The notes beneath the pieces were generated by a model. That model had not been told where the DNA came from and did no database searches. It saw only the letters and a list, made by a program, of their open reading frames with translations. A stretch of 64,000 bases of DNA, taken from NCBI RefSeq assembly GCF_900188245.1, contig NZ_FZOK01000008.1, positions 144,178 through 208,177 of the forward strand, written 5' to 3'. Positions 16,167 to 24,447 of the stretch are shown here, one piece after another. The DNA comes from Belliella buryatensis. Its GTDB lineage: Bacteria; Bacteroidota; Bacteroidia; Cytophagales; Cyclobacteriaceae. The translations under genes and the position numbers were made by a program. Within the stretch, counting starts at the first letter, position 1, and every line of letters begins with the position of its first letter.

Positions 16167-17438
16167 ATGCTACTGGTCAATACAATTCGGGAAAATTTTG
16201 AGCAAGTGCTAGAAGGCCTCCAAAAAAGAAATTTCCCTCATGCCGAAGCAACTTTGCACCAGGTATTGGAGCTGGACAAAAAGCGAAAAGAAACACAAAC
16301 AGAAAGAGATAATCTTCAAGCAGAATCTAATAGCATTGCAAAAGAAATAGGCATGCTGATGAAGTCTGGAAAAAAAGAGGAAGCAGAAAAGATCAAATCA
16401 AGAACTTCCGAGATCAAATCTCAGGTAAAATTACTTGAAGATGCTTACAACAATATTGAAGAAGATCTTAAGCAGATTTTATATACACTGCCTAATGTCC
16501 CTCACTATTCCGTGCCCAAAGGCAAATCAGCTGATGACAATGAGATTGTCTTGGAACATGGAGGTATTCCAGAGTTGTATGCAGATAAATTACCCCACTG
16601 GGAATTGATCAAAAAATATGATATCATTGATTTTGATCTAGGCGTGAAGATCGCAGGTGCAGGTTTCCCAGTATACAAAGGACGAGGTGCTAGACTACAG
16701 AGAGCTTTGATCAACTTTTTTTTAGACGAGGCAATGAAGGCTGGCTACATAGAAGTACAACCTCCTATCTTGGTCAATGAAGACTCTGGATATGGCACTG
16801 GACAACTTCCCGATAAAGAAGGTCAAATGTACGAGGCTACAGCAGATAAACTTTATTTGATCCCTACTGCAGAAGTGCCAATCACCAATTTGTACAGAGA
16901 TGTCATTCTCAGCGAAGCAGAATTCCCAATCAAAAATGTAGGCTATACACCTTGTTTCAGACGAGAGGCTGGCAGCTGGGGAGCGCATGTTCGTGGCCTC
17001 AATAGACTGCATCAGTTTGACAAGGTAGAGATTGTACAGATTGTACACCCTGACAGATCATATGAAGTGCTGGAAGATATGAGCAGATACGTTCAGGGTT
17101 TGTTACAGAAGTTAGAACTTCCATATAGAGTTTTGAGACTTTGTGGTGGTGACATGGGATTCACTTCTGCACTAACTTATGACATGGAAGTCTATTCAGC
17201 AGCACAAGAAAGATGGCTTGAAGTGAGCTCAGTGAGTAATTTTGAAACCTACCAAGCCAATCGTCTTAAACTTAGATTTAAAAGTGAAGACAAAAAAACA
17301 CAACTTGCCCACACTTTGAATGGCTCAGCATTGGCATTACCTAGAATAGTGGCCTCCATATTAGAAAACAATCAGACTGAAGATGGCATCAAAATGCCAA
17401 AAGTACTTGTTCCATACCTAGGTTTTGACATGATTTAG
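16167..17438 (+). CDS. serS: Seryl-tRNA synthetase
   Basis: Class II aminoacyl-tRNA synthetase, 423 residues. The N-terminal antiparallel coiled-coil arm that binds the long variable arm of tRNA-Ser covers roughly 25-105 (ELDKKRKETQTERDNLQAESNSIAKEIG...). The catalytic core contains PPILVNEDSGYGTGQLPDKEGQMY, LIPTAEVPITNLYRD, CFRREAGSWGAHVRGLNRLHQFDKVEIV (motif 2), LRLCGGDMGFTSALTYDMEVYSAAQERWLEVSSVSNFETYQANRL and the motif 3 region NGSALALPRIVASILENNQ. ATG 16167 gives MLLVNTIRENFEQVL, the family N-terminus. The longer frame from 16110 adds 19 unconserved residues and overlaps the putative promoter. Confidence 0.97.
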   Translation: MLLVNTIRENFEQVLEGLQKRNFPHAEATLHQVLELDKKRKETQTERDNLQAESNSIAKEIGMLMKSGKKEEAEKIKSRTSEIKSQVKLLEDAYNNIEEDLKQILYTLPNVPHYSVPKGKSADDNEIVLEHGGIPELYADKLPHWELIKKYDIIDFDLGVKIAGAGFPVYKGRGARLQRALINFFLDEAMKAGYIEVQPPILVNEDSGYGTGQLPDKEGQMYEATADKLYLIPTAEVPITNLYRDVILSEAEFPIKNVGYTPCFRREAGSWGAHVRGLNRLHQFDKVEIVQIVHPDRSYEVLEDMSRYVQGLLQKLELPYRVLRLCGGDMGFTSALTYDMEVYSAAQERWLEVSSVSNFETYQANRLKLRFKSEDKKTQLAHTLNGSALALPRIVASILENNQTEDGIKMPKVLVPYLGFDMI

Positions 17439-17460
17439 AAATATTATCGATTCAATCATA

Positions 17461-17500
17461 AATGCCTTGATGAATAGTTTTCATCAAGGCATTTGTCTTT
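17461..17500 (+). terminator. Intrinsic terminator after serS
   Basis: 13-bp perfect stem: 17461-17473 (AATGCCTTGATGA) pairs with 17481-17493, with a 7-base loop, followed by a short T-rich tail. Between it and the promoter at 17764 the 460-base intergenic stretch is AT-rich and shows no gene. Confidence 0.82.
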
Positions 17501-17763
17501 ATAACAAGACTTTGGGTTCAGTCTGAACCTAGTAAATCAACTGAGGATTATAAAATTCAATAAATTTTCCACACTATTATTTTCACCTTTTCAAAGAATG
17601 TAATTTGAGTAAATTCCAACCTTTATTTGGTGAAAATAAAAACTATCTCTCATGGGTGTTTCATGAAAACGTTTCCGAACAAATTTAATATTTTTACCAA
17701 TTCAATAATTATTAAAGCTTTTACTAACATAATCATTAATTTTTAAACATTTTTATTGTCAAA

Positions 17764-17795
17764 TTTGTAATTAAAAAATGTAAGCAGTATGTTTG
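17764..17795 (+). promoter_or_regulatory. Promoter of the secreted protein at 17902
   Basis: TTTG at 17764-17767, a 20-base spacer and perfect TATGTTTG at 17788-17795. The predicted start near 17803 gives a leader of about 100 bases, unusually long for this window. Confidence 0.62.
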
Positions 17796-17818
17796 TACTG
17801 TCATCCCAAAATAGCTGG

Positions 17819-17857
17819 CCTCAAATTTTATGACTCAGCATCTGTTGAGACTTGAGG
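17819..17857 (+). promoter_or_regulatory. Two-tier hairpin in the 5' leader of the gene at 17902
   Basis: The outer stem CCTCAA (17819-17824) pairs with TTGAGG (17852-17857). Inside it CTCAGC (17834-17839) pairs with GTTGAG (17844-17849), including one G-T pair, around an ATCT loop. No T-run follows. It may stabilise the mRNA or regulate translation of a probably abundant secreted protein. Confidence 0.45.
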
Positions 17858-17901
17858 TTAATCCAAATAGTATTTCTTAAACCTATTAAACTTATACTAC
17901 T

Positions 17902-18486
17902 ATGAGATTATTAACAGCGCTCACGTTAGCTTTCAGCATTTCATTTGCTGCTTTGGCTGAAAAAAAAGAAACAGAAGGTACTGTCAAGCTTAGAAAATTA
18001 GACGACAGTAAAGTACAACTAATCTATGGAATCGAGCCAGAAAGTATGGTTACTGTGAAGATTTTTGACAGCAACAATACGCTGATACATGCGGATCAAA
18101 TTAAATCTAAAAAAGCATTTTCAAAAGCTTATGACTTCTCTAAGTTGATCCCTGGTAAATACCAAGTAGGTGTATTCAGTAAAAATGGTGAAATCGATCA
18201 CTTAGAGCTGAATTTGGCAAATGAAAAAGTAGAGCCAATAGTCTATTCAAAATTGGAGAAGCAGGAGAGAAACAAGTACAGACTACTTGTTAATGCACTC
18301 CTCCCTACTGACATGACTGTAGATATCTATGAAAACAATATCTTGATCTATTCAGAACAATTGAATGATACTAAAGGCTTCAAAAAAACTTATATTTTGG
18401 CTAATGGAGTAGGTCGTTCAAATGCAAACATAGAGTTTTATCTAAGATCAGAAGATGGGTTCTCTACCCTTCTTGCAGCAAAATAA
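17902..18486 (+). CDS. Secreted protein with internal duplication, unknown function
   Basis: 194 residues. MRLLTALTLAFSISFAALA is a Sec signal peptide cleaved near residue 19. The mature protein contains two related beta-sandwich units: about 25-105 (VKLRKLDDSKVQLIYGIEPESMVTVKIFDSNNTLIHADQIKSKKAFSKAYDFSKLIPGKYQVGVF) and about 120-194 (YRLLVNALLPTDMTVDIYENNILIYSEQLNDTKGFKKTYIL). The two share the pattern of a hydrophobic strand, TVxI(F/Y), N-x-L-I-x-x-(D/E)Q and a Lys-rich turn. The architecture recalls T9SS C-terminal domains and Ig-like adhesive modules, but no sorting motif is present. It has its own promoter, a long leader and a strong terminator, as expected for a highly expressed monocistron. 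Not recognised as a named family. Confidence 0.8.
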   Translation: MRLLTALTLAFSISFAALAEKKETEGTVKLRKLDDSKVQLIYGIEPESMVTVKIFDSNNTLIHADQIKSKKAFSKAYDFSKLIPGKYQVGVFSKNGEIDHLELNLANEKVEPIVYSKLEKQERNKYRLLVNALLPTDMTVDIYENNILIYSEQLNDTKGFKKTYILANGVGRSNANIEFYLRSEDGFSTLLAAK

Positions 18487-18488
18487 AG

Positions 18489-18523
18489 AAAAAAGGCCTC
18501 TCAAGTTTTGAGAGGCCTTTTTT
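18489..18523. terminator. Bidirectional intrinsic terminator
   Basis: GGCCTCTCAA (18495-18504) pairs with TTGAGAGGCC (18508-18517). It is flanked on the left by A6 and on the right by T6, so it can terminate both the secreted-protein gene (plus) and the convergent pseudouridine synthase gene (minus, stop at 18526). Confidence 0.9.
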
Positions 18524-18525
18524 CT

Positions 18526-19809
18526 TTATTTGAAATATTTTAAGTTGATGACTTCCTTTTCTGTCAGGAATCTATAATTCCCCCTGGTTAAATCTTTTTT
18601 ATCTAAGCCTGCATACATCACCCTGTCTAGGCCTTCTACTTCATAACCAAAATGAGCGAAAATTCTCCTTACGATCCTATTCCTTCCAATATGAATTTCC
18701 AATCCCAAAATTGTCCTATCTTTAGAAAGCACTTGCATGTCATTCACTTTCACAGGGCCGTCCTCTAGGTCAAAACCCTCTAAGATAACTTCTTCATCTA
18801 CTCTTGTAAGTGGTTTGTCCAAAGTAACTTGATAGATTTTCTTGATCTGATTTGATGGATGTGATAGCTTTGCTGCTAATTCACCATCATTGGTAAATAA
18901 CAACAAGCCAGTAGTATTCCTATCCAACCTTCCAACAGGGAATATTCTTTCCTTGCAAGCATTTGCCACCAATTGCATGACAGTCTTACGTTCCATTGGA
19001 TCATCAGTCGTTGTAATAAAATCCTTAGGCTTATTCAACAATACATAGACCGGCTTTTCTGGATTAATGTTTTTCCCTTTGAAAGTAACCACATCTGACA
19101 ATTGCACTTTGTAACCCATTTCCATGATCACTTGTCCATTGACCTTGATTTCTCCGTTTTGAATCAGATTATCAGCTTCACGTCTAGAACAAATCCCTGA
19201 GTTGGAGATGTATTTATTGAGCCTGATGGCTTCATTCTTGTTAGGAGACTTATTGAGTTTTTTCTCAATAACCTCAAAGTTATAATTCGGTCTTGGTTCT
19301 GCTGGAGCATCTGCTGGCACCACTCTACTGAACTTCTTCTTGGCTGATCTACCTTCAGCCTCAGCCCTTTTTACAGTTTCAAAAACTGGCCTTTCGTCCT
19401 TTCCTCTTCCTTTGTAAACAGTTTTGAACTCACCTGATTTTTCAGATGCTTTATTATCTTCATTTTTTCTATATGAAGGTTTTCCATAGGAGCCTGCAGG
19501 CTTTTGGTCAGAAGTTTTAGGAGTATATTTCTTTTTAGGATGACCTTCAAGGCTAAACTCTTTCTTCTCTGTTGGCTTAGTCTTTCCTGAATAAGCTGGT
19601 TTTTCTGTTGACCACCTTTTCCCTTTCGATTCGTCTTTTGTACTTCGTCCTTTATAGCTAGACTCTGTTTTCCCTCTTCCTTCAAAAGAAGTTTTCTTAT
19701 CATTTCTAGCCGATGAAAAGTCTCTCTTTCCTTCTTTAGAACTTCCTGATTTTGATCTTTTTCTAGAATCTTGGTTTCGATTATTATCTTTTTTCATAGC
19801 ATTCAGCAT
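18526..19809 (-). CDS. rRNA pseudouridine synthase RsuA/RluB family with long disordered N-terminus
   Basis: 427 residues. The first 185 or so are highly charged, low-complexity and rich in Lys, Ser, Gly and Arg (for example repeated KGRG and KPSY motifs). The conserved part follows: an S4 RNA-binding domain at about 194-245 (IRLNKYISNSGICSRREADNLIQNGEIKVNGQV) and the catalytic domain with VYVLLNKPKDFITTTDDP and the catalytic Asp 296 in VGRLDRNTTGLLLFTNDGELA, then LEIHIGRNRIVRRIFAHFGYEVEGLDRVMYAG. It isomerises uridine in 23S (RluB/RluF) or 16S (RsuA) rRNA; RluB-like is the most likely. A second possible start at 19797 (MKKDNNRN) would remove only four residues. Confidence 0.9.
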   Translation of the reverse strand: MLNAMKKDNNRNQDSRKRSKSGSSKEGKRDFSSARNDKKTSFEGRGKTESSYKGRSTKDESKGKRWSTEKPAYSGKTKPTEKKEFSLEGHPKKKYTPKTSDQKPAGSYGKPSYRKNEDNKASEKSGEFKTVYKGRGKDERPVFETVKRAEAEGRSAKKKFSRVVPADAPAEPRPNYNFEVIEKKLNKSPNKNEAIRLNKYISNSGICSRREADNLIQNGEIKVNGQVIMEMGYKVQLSDVVTFKGKNINPEKPVYVLLNKPKDFITTTDDPMERKTVMQLVANACKERIFPVGRLDRNTTGLLLFTNDGELAAKLSHPSNQIKKIYQVTLDKPLTRVDEEVILEGFDLEDGPVKVNDMQVLSKDRTILGLEIHIGRNRIVRRIFAHFGYEVEGLDRVMYAGLDKKDLTRGNYRFLTEKEVINLKYFK

Positions 19810-19875
19810 CTCTGCTGTATTAAATATTATTCCATATTACTCAATGACACTAAGTCGCTGAAAGCAAATGGGATG

Positions 19876-19883
19876 CAAAGGTA
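19876..19883 (-). promoter_or_regulatory. -7 element of the pseudouridine synthase gene
   Basis: On the minus strand TACCTTTG followed by CATCCC, a perfect TAnnTTTG match. No clear -33 TTTG. The predicted start near 19869 gives a leader of about 60 bases. Confidence 0.48.
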
Positions 19884-19887
19884 AGTA

Positions 19888-20694
19888 TTATTTCTTATAA
19901 AATGCTTCTACAGCCGATCTTACCGAACCAAACTTGACTAGGTATTCTTTAGCTTTTTCCTCCTCAAGCCCAGTGGATTCGACAATCATTTTTGTCCCAC
20001 GCTTCACCAACTTCTCATTGGAAAGTTGCATGTCGACCATTTTATTGCCCTTGACTCTTCCCAATTTGATCATGACAGTTGTAGAGATCATATTCAAGAC
20101 AAGCTTTTGAGCTGTCCCTGCTTTCATCCTAGTACTACCAGTCACAAACTCTGGCCCTACCACCACCTCTATTGGAAATGCTACTGCCTCAGCTAGCGGA
20201 GAATTGAGATTACAGGTGATACAGCCTGTGAGAAGTCCCTTTTCTCTGGCTTGTTTTACACCTCCTATTACATAAGGCGTGGTACCAGATGCGGCAATGC
20301 CAATCACTGTGTCTTCAGCATTAAATCCAAATGCAGCAATATCATGCCATGCTTGAACAGGATCATCTTCTGCATTTTCAACTGCTTTTCTGATAGCCTT
20401 ATCCCCTCCTGCTATGATACCGACTACCCAATCATGAGGCACTCCATAAGTAGGAGGACATTCTGAAGCGTCCAAAATACCAAGCCTTCCACTCGTGCCA
20501 GCTCCTATATAGAACAAGCGACCGCCCTTTTGCATCCTTGGAATGATCTGCTCAATCAAAGCTTCAATTTGCGGTAAGCTCTTACCAATAGCTTGAGGCA
20601 CCTTTTGATCTTCTTGATTGATATTTTTGAGAATGGAAGCTAGGTCCAATAGCTCTAAATTGTCATATAGGGAATTGCTTTCAGTCGTGCTCAT
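19888..20694 (-). CDS. murQ: N-acetylmuramic acid 6-phosphate etherase
   Basis: 268 residues. MurQ cleaves the lactyl ether of MurNAc-6-phosphate to GlcNAc-6-phosphate and D-lactate in peptidoglycan recycling. Diagnostic segments of this SIS-fold family: GGRLFYIGAGTSGRLGILDASECPPTYGV (with the catalytic Glu of the ASECPPT block), IAGGDKAIRKAVENAEDDP, VIGIAASGTTPYVIGGVKQAREKG and VVGPEFVTGSTRMKAGTAQKLVLNMISTT. It is slightly shorter than the roughly 300-residue E. coli protein because the C-terminal helical extension is reduced. Last gene of a four-gene minus-strand operon, one base after the sugar kinase gene. Confidence 0.95.
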   Translation of the reverse strand: MSTTESNSLYDNLELLDLASILKNINQEDQKVPQAIGKSLPQIEALIEQIIPRMQKGGRLFYIGAGTSGRLGILDASECPPTYGVPHDWVVGIIAGGDKAIRKAVENAEDDPVQAWHDIAAFGFNAEDTVIGIAASGTTPYVIGGVKQAREKGLLTGCITCNLNSPLAEAVAFPIEVVVGPEFVTGSTRMKAGTAQKLVLNMISTTVMIKLGRVKGNKMVDMQLSNEKLVKRGTKMIVESTGLEEEKAKEYLVKFGSVRSAVEAFYKK

Positions 20695-20695
20695 T

Positions 20696-21532
20696 TTATT
20701 GTTTATGATAAAGCGTCAAGCCCGCTATAGGACTTTCAAGGATTAAATTAACATGTATCCCCGCCTCTGCGGCTGCATTTCGAAGGATGTCACTATTATA
20801 AAATGCGATAGAGCCAACAAAGTTCACTTGCTTAATTTGCCAATCAGGATATTTAAAAATATACTTTTTGAAAAAATCTTGAAACGCATTATAAAAAAGT
20901 AAGTAACAATACGGATCAGATTTATATTTTGAAATAAACCTACAAAAACTCGCCATATATCGCCCTGCAAAAGGCTGTTTATATACTCGATCAATAATTT
21001 CGTTATAATCTAGGCTTAATTCCTCTTTTACCCTTTTGTAAATATCGACTGGCATCTCTTGATGGATGAAGTCTTGTAGAAATTTTTTACCAATGTAAGT
21101 TCCTCCTCCTTCATCACCCAACACATAGCCCGGAGCTGGTGTAGAATGGATAATTTCTATTCCATCATAATCACAGCTATTGGATCCAGTACCTAAGATA
21201 CATGCTATACCAGGCTCTCTTCCACATGTAGCGCGTGCTGCTGCAAGCAAGTCATGCTCGATAAAAATTTCGGCATGATCGAAGATGGTTTTTAAAGAAG
21301 CTTCCACTTGTGATTTCATTCCTTCACTTGAGCAACCTGCACCATAGTAGTGGATGATTTCTACATCTTGCCCTATGTTCAATAAAAAATCATCCTTTAA
21401 GAGTTTAGTCATTTCCTCTGAACTTTGATAAGTGGGATTAAAGCCCACACCTCTATGCTGCTGAATACTACCATCAACTAAAATCAATCTCCAGTCTGTC
21501 TTACTAGACCCGCTATCTGCTATTATTTGCAT
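20696..21532 (-). CDS. BadF/BadG-type sugar kinase (N-acetylglucosamine kinase-like)
   Basis: 278 residues of the ASKHA fold. Phosphate loops are visible: IADSGSSKTDWRLI (phosphate 1), ACILGTGSNSCDYDG (phosphate 2) and GYVLGDEGGGTYIGKKFLQDFI. It resembles the BcrAD_BadFG family that includes mammalian GlcNAc kinase and bacterial MurK-type kinases. Next to murQ it most likely phosphorylates an amino sugar, MurNAc or GlcNAc, released from the cell wall, supplying the MurQ substrate or using its product pathway. Its stop is one base before the murQ start. Substrate choice is inference. Confidence 0.85.
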   Translation of the reverse strand: MQIIADSGSSKTDWRLILVDGSIQQHRGVGFNPTYQSSEEMTKLLKDDFLLNIGQDVEIIHYYGAGCSSEGMKSQVEASLKTIFDHAEIFIEHDLLAAARATCGREPGIACILGTGSNSCDYDGIEIIHSTPAPGYVLGDEGGGTYIGKKFLQDFIHQEMPVDIYKRVKEELSLDYNEIIDRVYKQPFAGRYMASFCRFISKYKSDPYCYLLFYNAFQDFFKKYIFKYPDWQIKQVNFVGSIAFYNSDILRNAAAEAGIHVNLILESPIAGLTLYHKQ

Positions 21533-21533
21533 A

Positions 21534-21764
21534 TCAATCGATCAGGAATCCAATGGACTCAAATTTTTGAAATACTTTTTCTGTGTGTGGGGCATCCTTC
21601 AACTCATTCGTTAGATCCTGACCTGCCCAATGTTCATAATGCTTACCATTTTTCCAAAGACGAGAAGCAGAAACATCATATATAGTTCCTTTGAAAGCAA
21701 CCCAAATTTCTGGTTTATCCTGCCCATTCCTAAGCGCAAGTTGCTGCTTGGTATACGCTTTCAT
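21534..21764 (-). CDS. Small cytochrome b5-like heme/steroid-binding protein
   Basis: 76 residues, one compact Cyt-b5-like domain: YTKQQLALRNGQDKPEIWVAFKGTIYDVSASRLWKNGKHYEHWAGQDLTNELKDAPHTEKVFQKF. The pattern E-(I/V)-W-V-A-x-x-G-x-I-Y-D-V followed by an AG-x-D-x-T motif matches the predicted heme/steroid binding proteins of COG4892. Histidines are at the HY-EHWAG and APHTEKVF positions, but the classic HPGG is absent. ATG 21764 gives MKAYTKQQL. A longer frame from 21797 would overlap the upstream gene by 31 bases. Two bases downstream of the arginase-like gene and one base before the kinase gene. No membrane segment, so cytoplasmic. Confidence 0.8.
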   Translation of the reverse strand: MKAYTKQQLALRNGQDKPEIWVAFKGTIYDVSASRLWKNGKHYEHWAGQDLTNELKDAPHTEKVFQKFESIGFLID

Positions 21765-21766
21765 AC

Positions 21767-22918
21767 TCAAAATAATTTTAACTGCGCATTGATCCAACGC
21801 TCAGGAATCTCTCCAGATTGAGCCATTTGGTAATCCTTGTAACTACAAGGAATAATGGTGGTTCGATCAAACCTATCTATATCATTTTGAGGAATCTCCA
21901 TCCACCACTTTTCACTTCTTTTACTTTTATAAAAGACTATTAATGAAGGATTTGAATCAAGTGATACAGTATATTTTGTATAATCATTGGATTTAAAGCT
22001 CAAGCTGTCCTTCCTATCATAAAATCCTTCAATAAAATACCAAATCATTGTAGCTATGACAGAAGCAGTCTTATTACGGGTATCATCATAATAAGGCTGG
22101 TAACCGTAGACACCAAAGGAACTTAGCTTTTCATTCATTCCTGCAAATCTGCAAATCTGACAAGCTTCCTCTCCTGTAAGTCCAAAAGGCTGTGCATCCG
22201 CAGCACCTGGCGCATCCGCAGATTGAATAGCAGCAACATCGAAGCTTAGCAAATCTGCATTTCTCACCAAAGGTTCTATTTCTTTAAAATTACTCCTTAG
22301 ATTTCCAAGTCTGATATGGTCGAAGTATAACTTCTCCATCACATTGATCAGATCTTTATCTACCAAGAAACTCTGATATGCAAGATGAGTGTAATTAAAG
22401 AGGAAATTAGGCTGGTGAAGTATAATATTTTGGGTGTGGCTTTGATATGGTAATCCATCCTCTTCCATGTCAATCTTAGCATCAATAGTCACCATACTGA
22501 CCAGTTTTTTCATTCCTTGATAAGAAAGGTACTGACCAAAATCAAGATCATGAGAACCACCAATGAAAATCGGGAGGATTTGCTTTTTGATCAAAAATTC
22601 TCCAATTGCTCTAATAATTTCGATAGATTCTTGAAGACTTTCTCCAATTCTTAAATCTCCTAGGTCTACAATTTTATACAACCCCTCTCCCTTTTTGAGC
22701 TGATAGAGCTTTTCCCTAATCTCAGTAGCTGCTCTTTCTATTGTATTAGCTTGAGGCATACCACGCTTTTCCTTAAGCCCAATGATGGCTAGCTGTACTC
22801 CTTTGATGTCAGGAAATGTTTCACCATAATAATGGATGTAATTAAAAAATGAATTGTGGGCATATTTTTGAGAAGTGATTTCTTCTGCAACTGGATCAAA
22901 GAAAGATTTGAGATTCAT
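21767..22918 (-). CDS. Arginase/formimidoylglutamase-fold protein with altered metal site
   Basis: 383 residues with the ureohydrolase fold, annotated in relatives as formimidoylglutamase or arginase family. The metal-binding motifs are recognisable but changed: IGGSHD keeps the His (H123); the DAHxD motif reads D146-A-K148-I-D150, with Lys for His; and the SxDxD motif reads S225-F-D227-V-A229, with Ala for Asp. Two of the six usual Mn ligands are therefore replaced, so ordinary dinuclear hydrolysis is doubtful. A non-catalytic or single-metal role is possible. First gene of a tight operon with the cytochrome b5-like protein, sugar kinase and MurQ. Confidence 0.82.
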   Translation of the reverse strand: MNLKSFFDPVAEEITSQKYAHNSFFNYIHYYGETFPDIKGVQLAIIGLKEKRGMPQANTIERAATEIREKLYQLKKGEGLYKIVDLGDLRIGESLQESIEIIRAIGEFLIKKQILPIFIGGSHDLDFGQYLSYQGMKKLVSMVTIDAKIDMEEDGLPYQSHTQNIILHQPNFLFNYTHLAYQSFLVDKDLINVMEKLYFDHIRLGNLRSNFKEIEPLVRNADLLSFDVAAIQSADAPGAADAQPFGLTGEEACQICRFAGMNEKLSSFGVYGYQPYYDDTRNKTASVIATMIWYFIEGFYDRKDSLSFKSNDYTKYTVSLDSNPSLIVFYKSKRSEKWWMEIPQNDIDRFDRTTIIPCSYKDYQMAQSGEIPERWINAQLKLF

Positions 22919-22969
22919 AAGTAAATGCTATAGCTAGTCAAAAATAATTAAAAAAATCAGAGGGAAATA

Positions 22970-22993
22970 AAAAAGTCCCGCAAATGCGGGACT
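22970..22993 (-). terminator. Intrinsic terminator after nqrF
   Basis: Stem AGTCCCGCA (22974-22982) and TGCGGGACT (22985-22993). On the minus strand the second arm is followed by a T-rich run (22973 downward). It lies just downstream of the nqrF stop at 23002. Confidence 0.85.
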
Positions 22994-23001
22994 CAATTTT
23001 T

Positions 23002-24306
23002 TTAACCTCCGAAGTCATCAAATCTGATGTTTTCCTGAGGAACTCCCATATCATCTAGAAGTTTCAATACCGCTGCATTCATCAACGGAGGTCCACATAG
23101 ATAGAACTCTACTTCGTCTGGCTCTGGGTGATCTTTCAAGTAGTTATCATAAAGCACTTGGTGAATAAATCCAACGTACCCATCGCCTTCTTTATCGTCT
23201 AATGACTTTTTGATCTTCCAATTATCTTCTGGAAGTGGTTCGGAAAGACCTATATGGAAATTGAAATTAGGGAAATCTTTTTCAATATCTCTAAAGTGTG
23301 GAGTGTAGAATAGTTCCTTCTTAGATCTGCCTCCATACCAATAAGATACCTTTCTATCCGTCTTTTCAGTGTGGAAAAGATGGAAAATATGTGATCTCAA
23401 AGGAGCCATTCCTGCACCTCCTCCGATGTAGATCATTTCTCTATCAGTTGGGTTGATGTGGAATTCACCATAAGGACCTGAAATAGTCACCTTATCACCC
23501 GGCTTCTGAGCAAAAACATAAGAAGAACACACACCTGGATTGACATCCATCCACTTGTTATTCGCTCTATCCCAAGGTGGTGTTGCGATACGAATGGTCA
23601 ACATTACGATATTTCCTTCTGCTGGGTGGTTGGCCATGGAATAAGCTCTGAAAAGCTCTTCATCATTCTTCATGACTAAGTCCCAAAGACCGAATTTGTC
23701 CCAATCACTCTTATAAACATCATCAGGGTGTCCCAACTCAGGATGTGGAGTGATATCCATGTCCTTGAAGTTTACAGTAGTCACAGGTACATCTATTTGA
23801 ATATAACCCCCTGATTCGAAATCTAATGTTTCACCTTCGGGTAGTTTTACTTTAAACTCCTTGATAAAAGTGGAAACATTGTAGTTGGAAATCACTTCAC
23901 ATTCCCATTTCTTGATTCCGAAGATTTCTTCTGGAACTCTGATTTTCATGTCTTGTTTTACTTTCACCTGACAAGAAAGCCTTACTTTTCCTTGTTTTTC
24001 TGCACGGCTAAGGTGACCTTCTTCTGTAGGAAGCACTTCACCACCTCCATCTTCAATCACACACTTACACATAGCACAAGTACCACCTCCACCACAGGCA
24101 GACGGCAAGAAGATTTTCTTGTTACCCAAGGTGTTCAACAAAGTTGAACCAGCTGGAGTCACGATAGGATTGCTCTCATCACCATTGATGATGATTTTGA
24201 CATCTCCAGAAGCGACCAACTTTGATTGGGCAAACAAAAGGATAAAAACGAGTAGCAGAATAATCAGAGTAAATGCTACAATCGAGGTAATAATTACTGA
24301 ACCCAT
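23002..24306 (-). CDS. nqrF: Na+-translocating NADH:quinone reductase subunit F
   Basis: 434 residues. It is the NADH-oxidising subunit of Na+-NQR, the entry point of electrons into the complex at the inner membrane. An N-terminal membrane anchor (about 5-27) is followed by a [2Fe-2S] ferredoxin domain with ligands C71, C77, C80 and C112 ([18 protein letters not shown]). Next comes the ferredoxin-NADP reductase-like FAD domain ([32 protein letters not shown]) and the NADH domain ([55 protein letters not shown]). Length and order are standard. The genes nqrA-E are not adjacent, so this is an isolated nqrF unit with its own terminator and promoter-like element. Confidence 0.97.
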   Translation of the reverse strand: MGSVIITSIVAFTLIILLLVFILLFAQSKLVASGDVKIIINGDESNPIVTPAGSTLLNTLGNKKIFLPSACGGGGTCAMCKCVIEDGGGEVLPTEEGHLSRAEKQGKVRLSCQVKVKQDMKIRVPEEIFGIKKWECEVISNYNVSTFIKEFKVKLPEGETLDFESGGYIQIDVPVTTVNFKDMDITPHPELGHPDDVYKSDWDKFGLWDLVMKNDEELFRAYSMANHPAEGNIVMLTIRIATPPWDRANNKWMDVNPGVCSSYVFAQKPGDKVTISGPYGEFHINPTDREMIYIGGGAGMAPLRSHIFHLFHTEKTDRKVSYWYGGRSKKELFYTPHFRDIEKDFPNFNFHIGLSEPLPEDNWKIKKSLDDKEGDGYVGFIHQVLYDNYLKDHPEPDEVEFYLCGPPLMNAAVLKLLDDMGVPQENIRFDDFGG

Positions 24307-24361
24307 TTATTGATTGATTTTTACTTTTTATTTTTCAGTATTTGACCCTGCTTAGGGAACA

Positions 24362-24395
24362 CAAATATATTTATAAATAGATAAAAACAGCCAAG
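24362..24395 (-). promoter_or_regulatory. Putative promoter of nqrF
   Basis: On the minus strand CTTG (24395-24392), a 22-base spacer, then perfect TATATTTG (24369-24362). The predicted start is near 24355, about 50 bases before the nqrF ATG. This supports independent transcription of nqrF. Confidence 0.45.
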
Positions 24396-24447
24396 ATTTG
24401 ATTGAATTTTGACCTTTTATCTAGTATTTACTTATAGTTTTAACTGA

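Noticed and set aside
19371..19703. 110-residue minus-strand frame inside the pseudouridine synthase gene
   Set aside because: Lys-rich shadow of the low-complexity N-terminal coding region.
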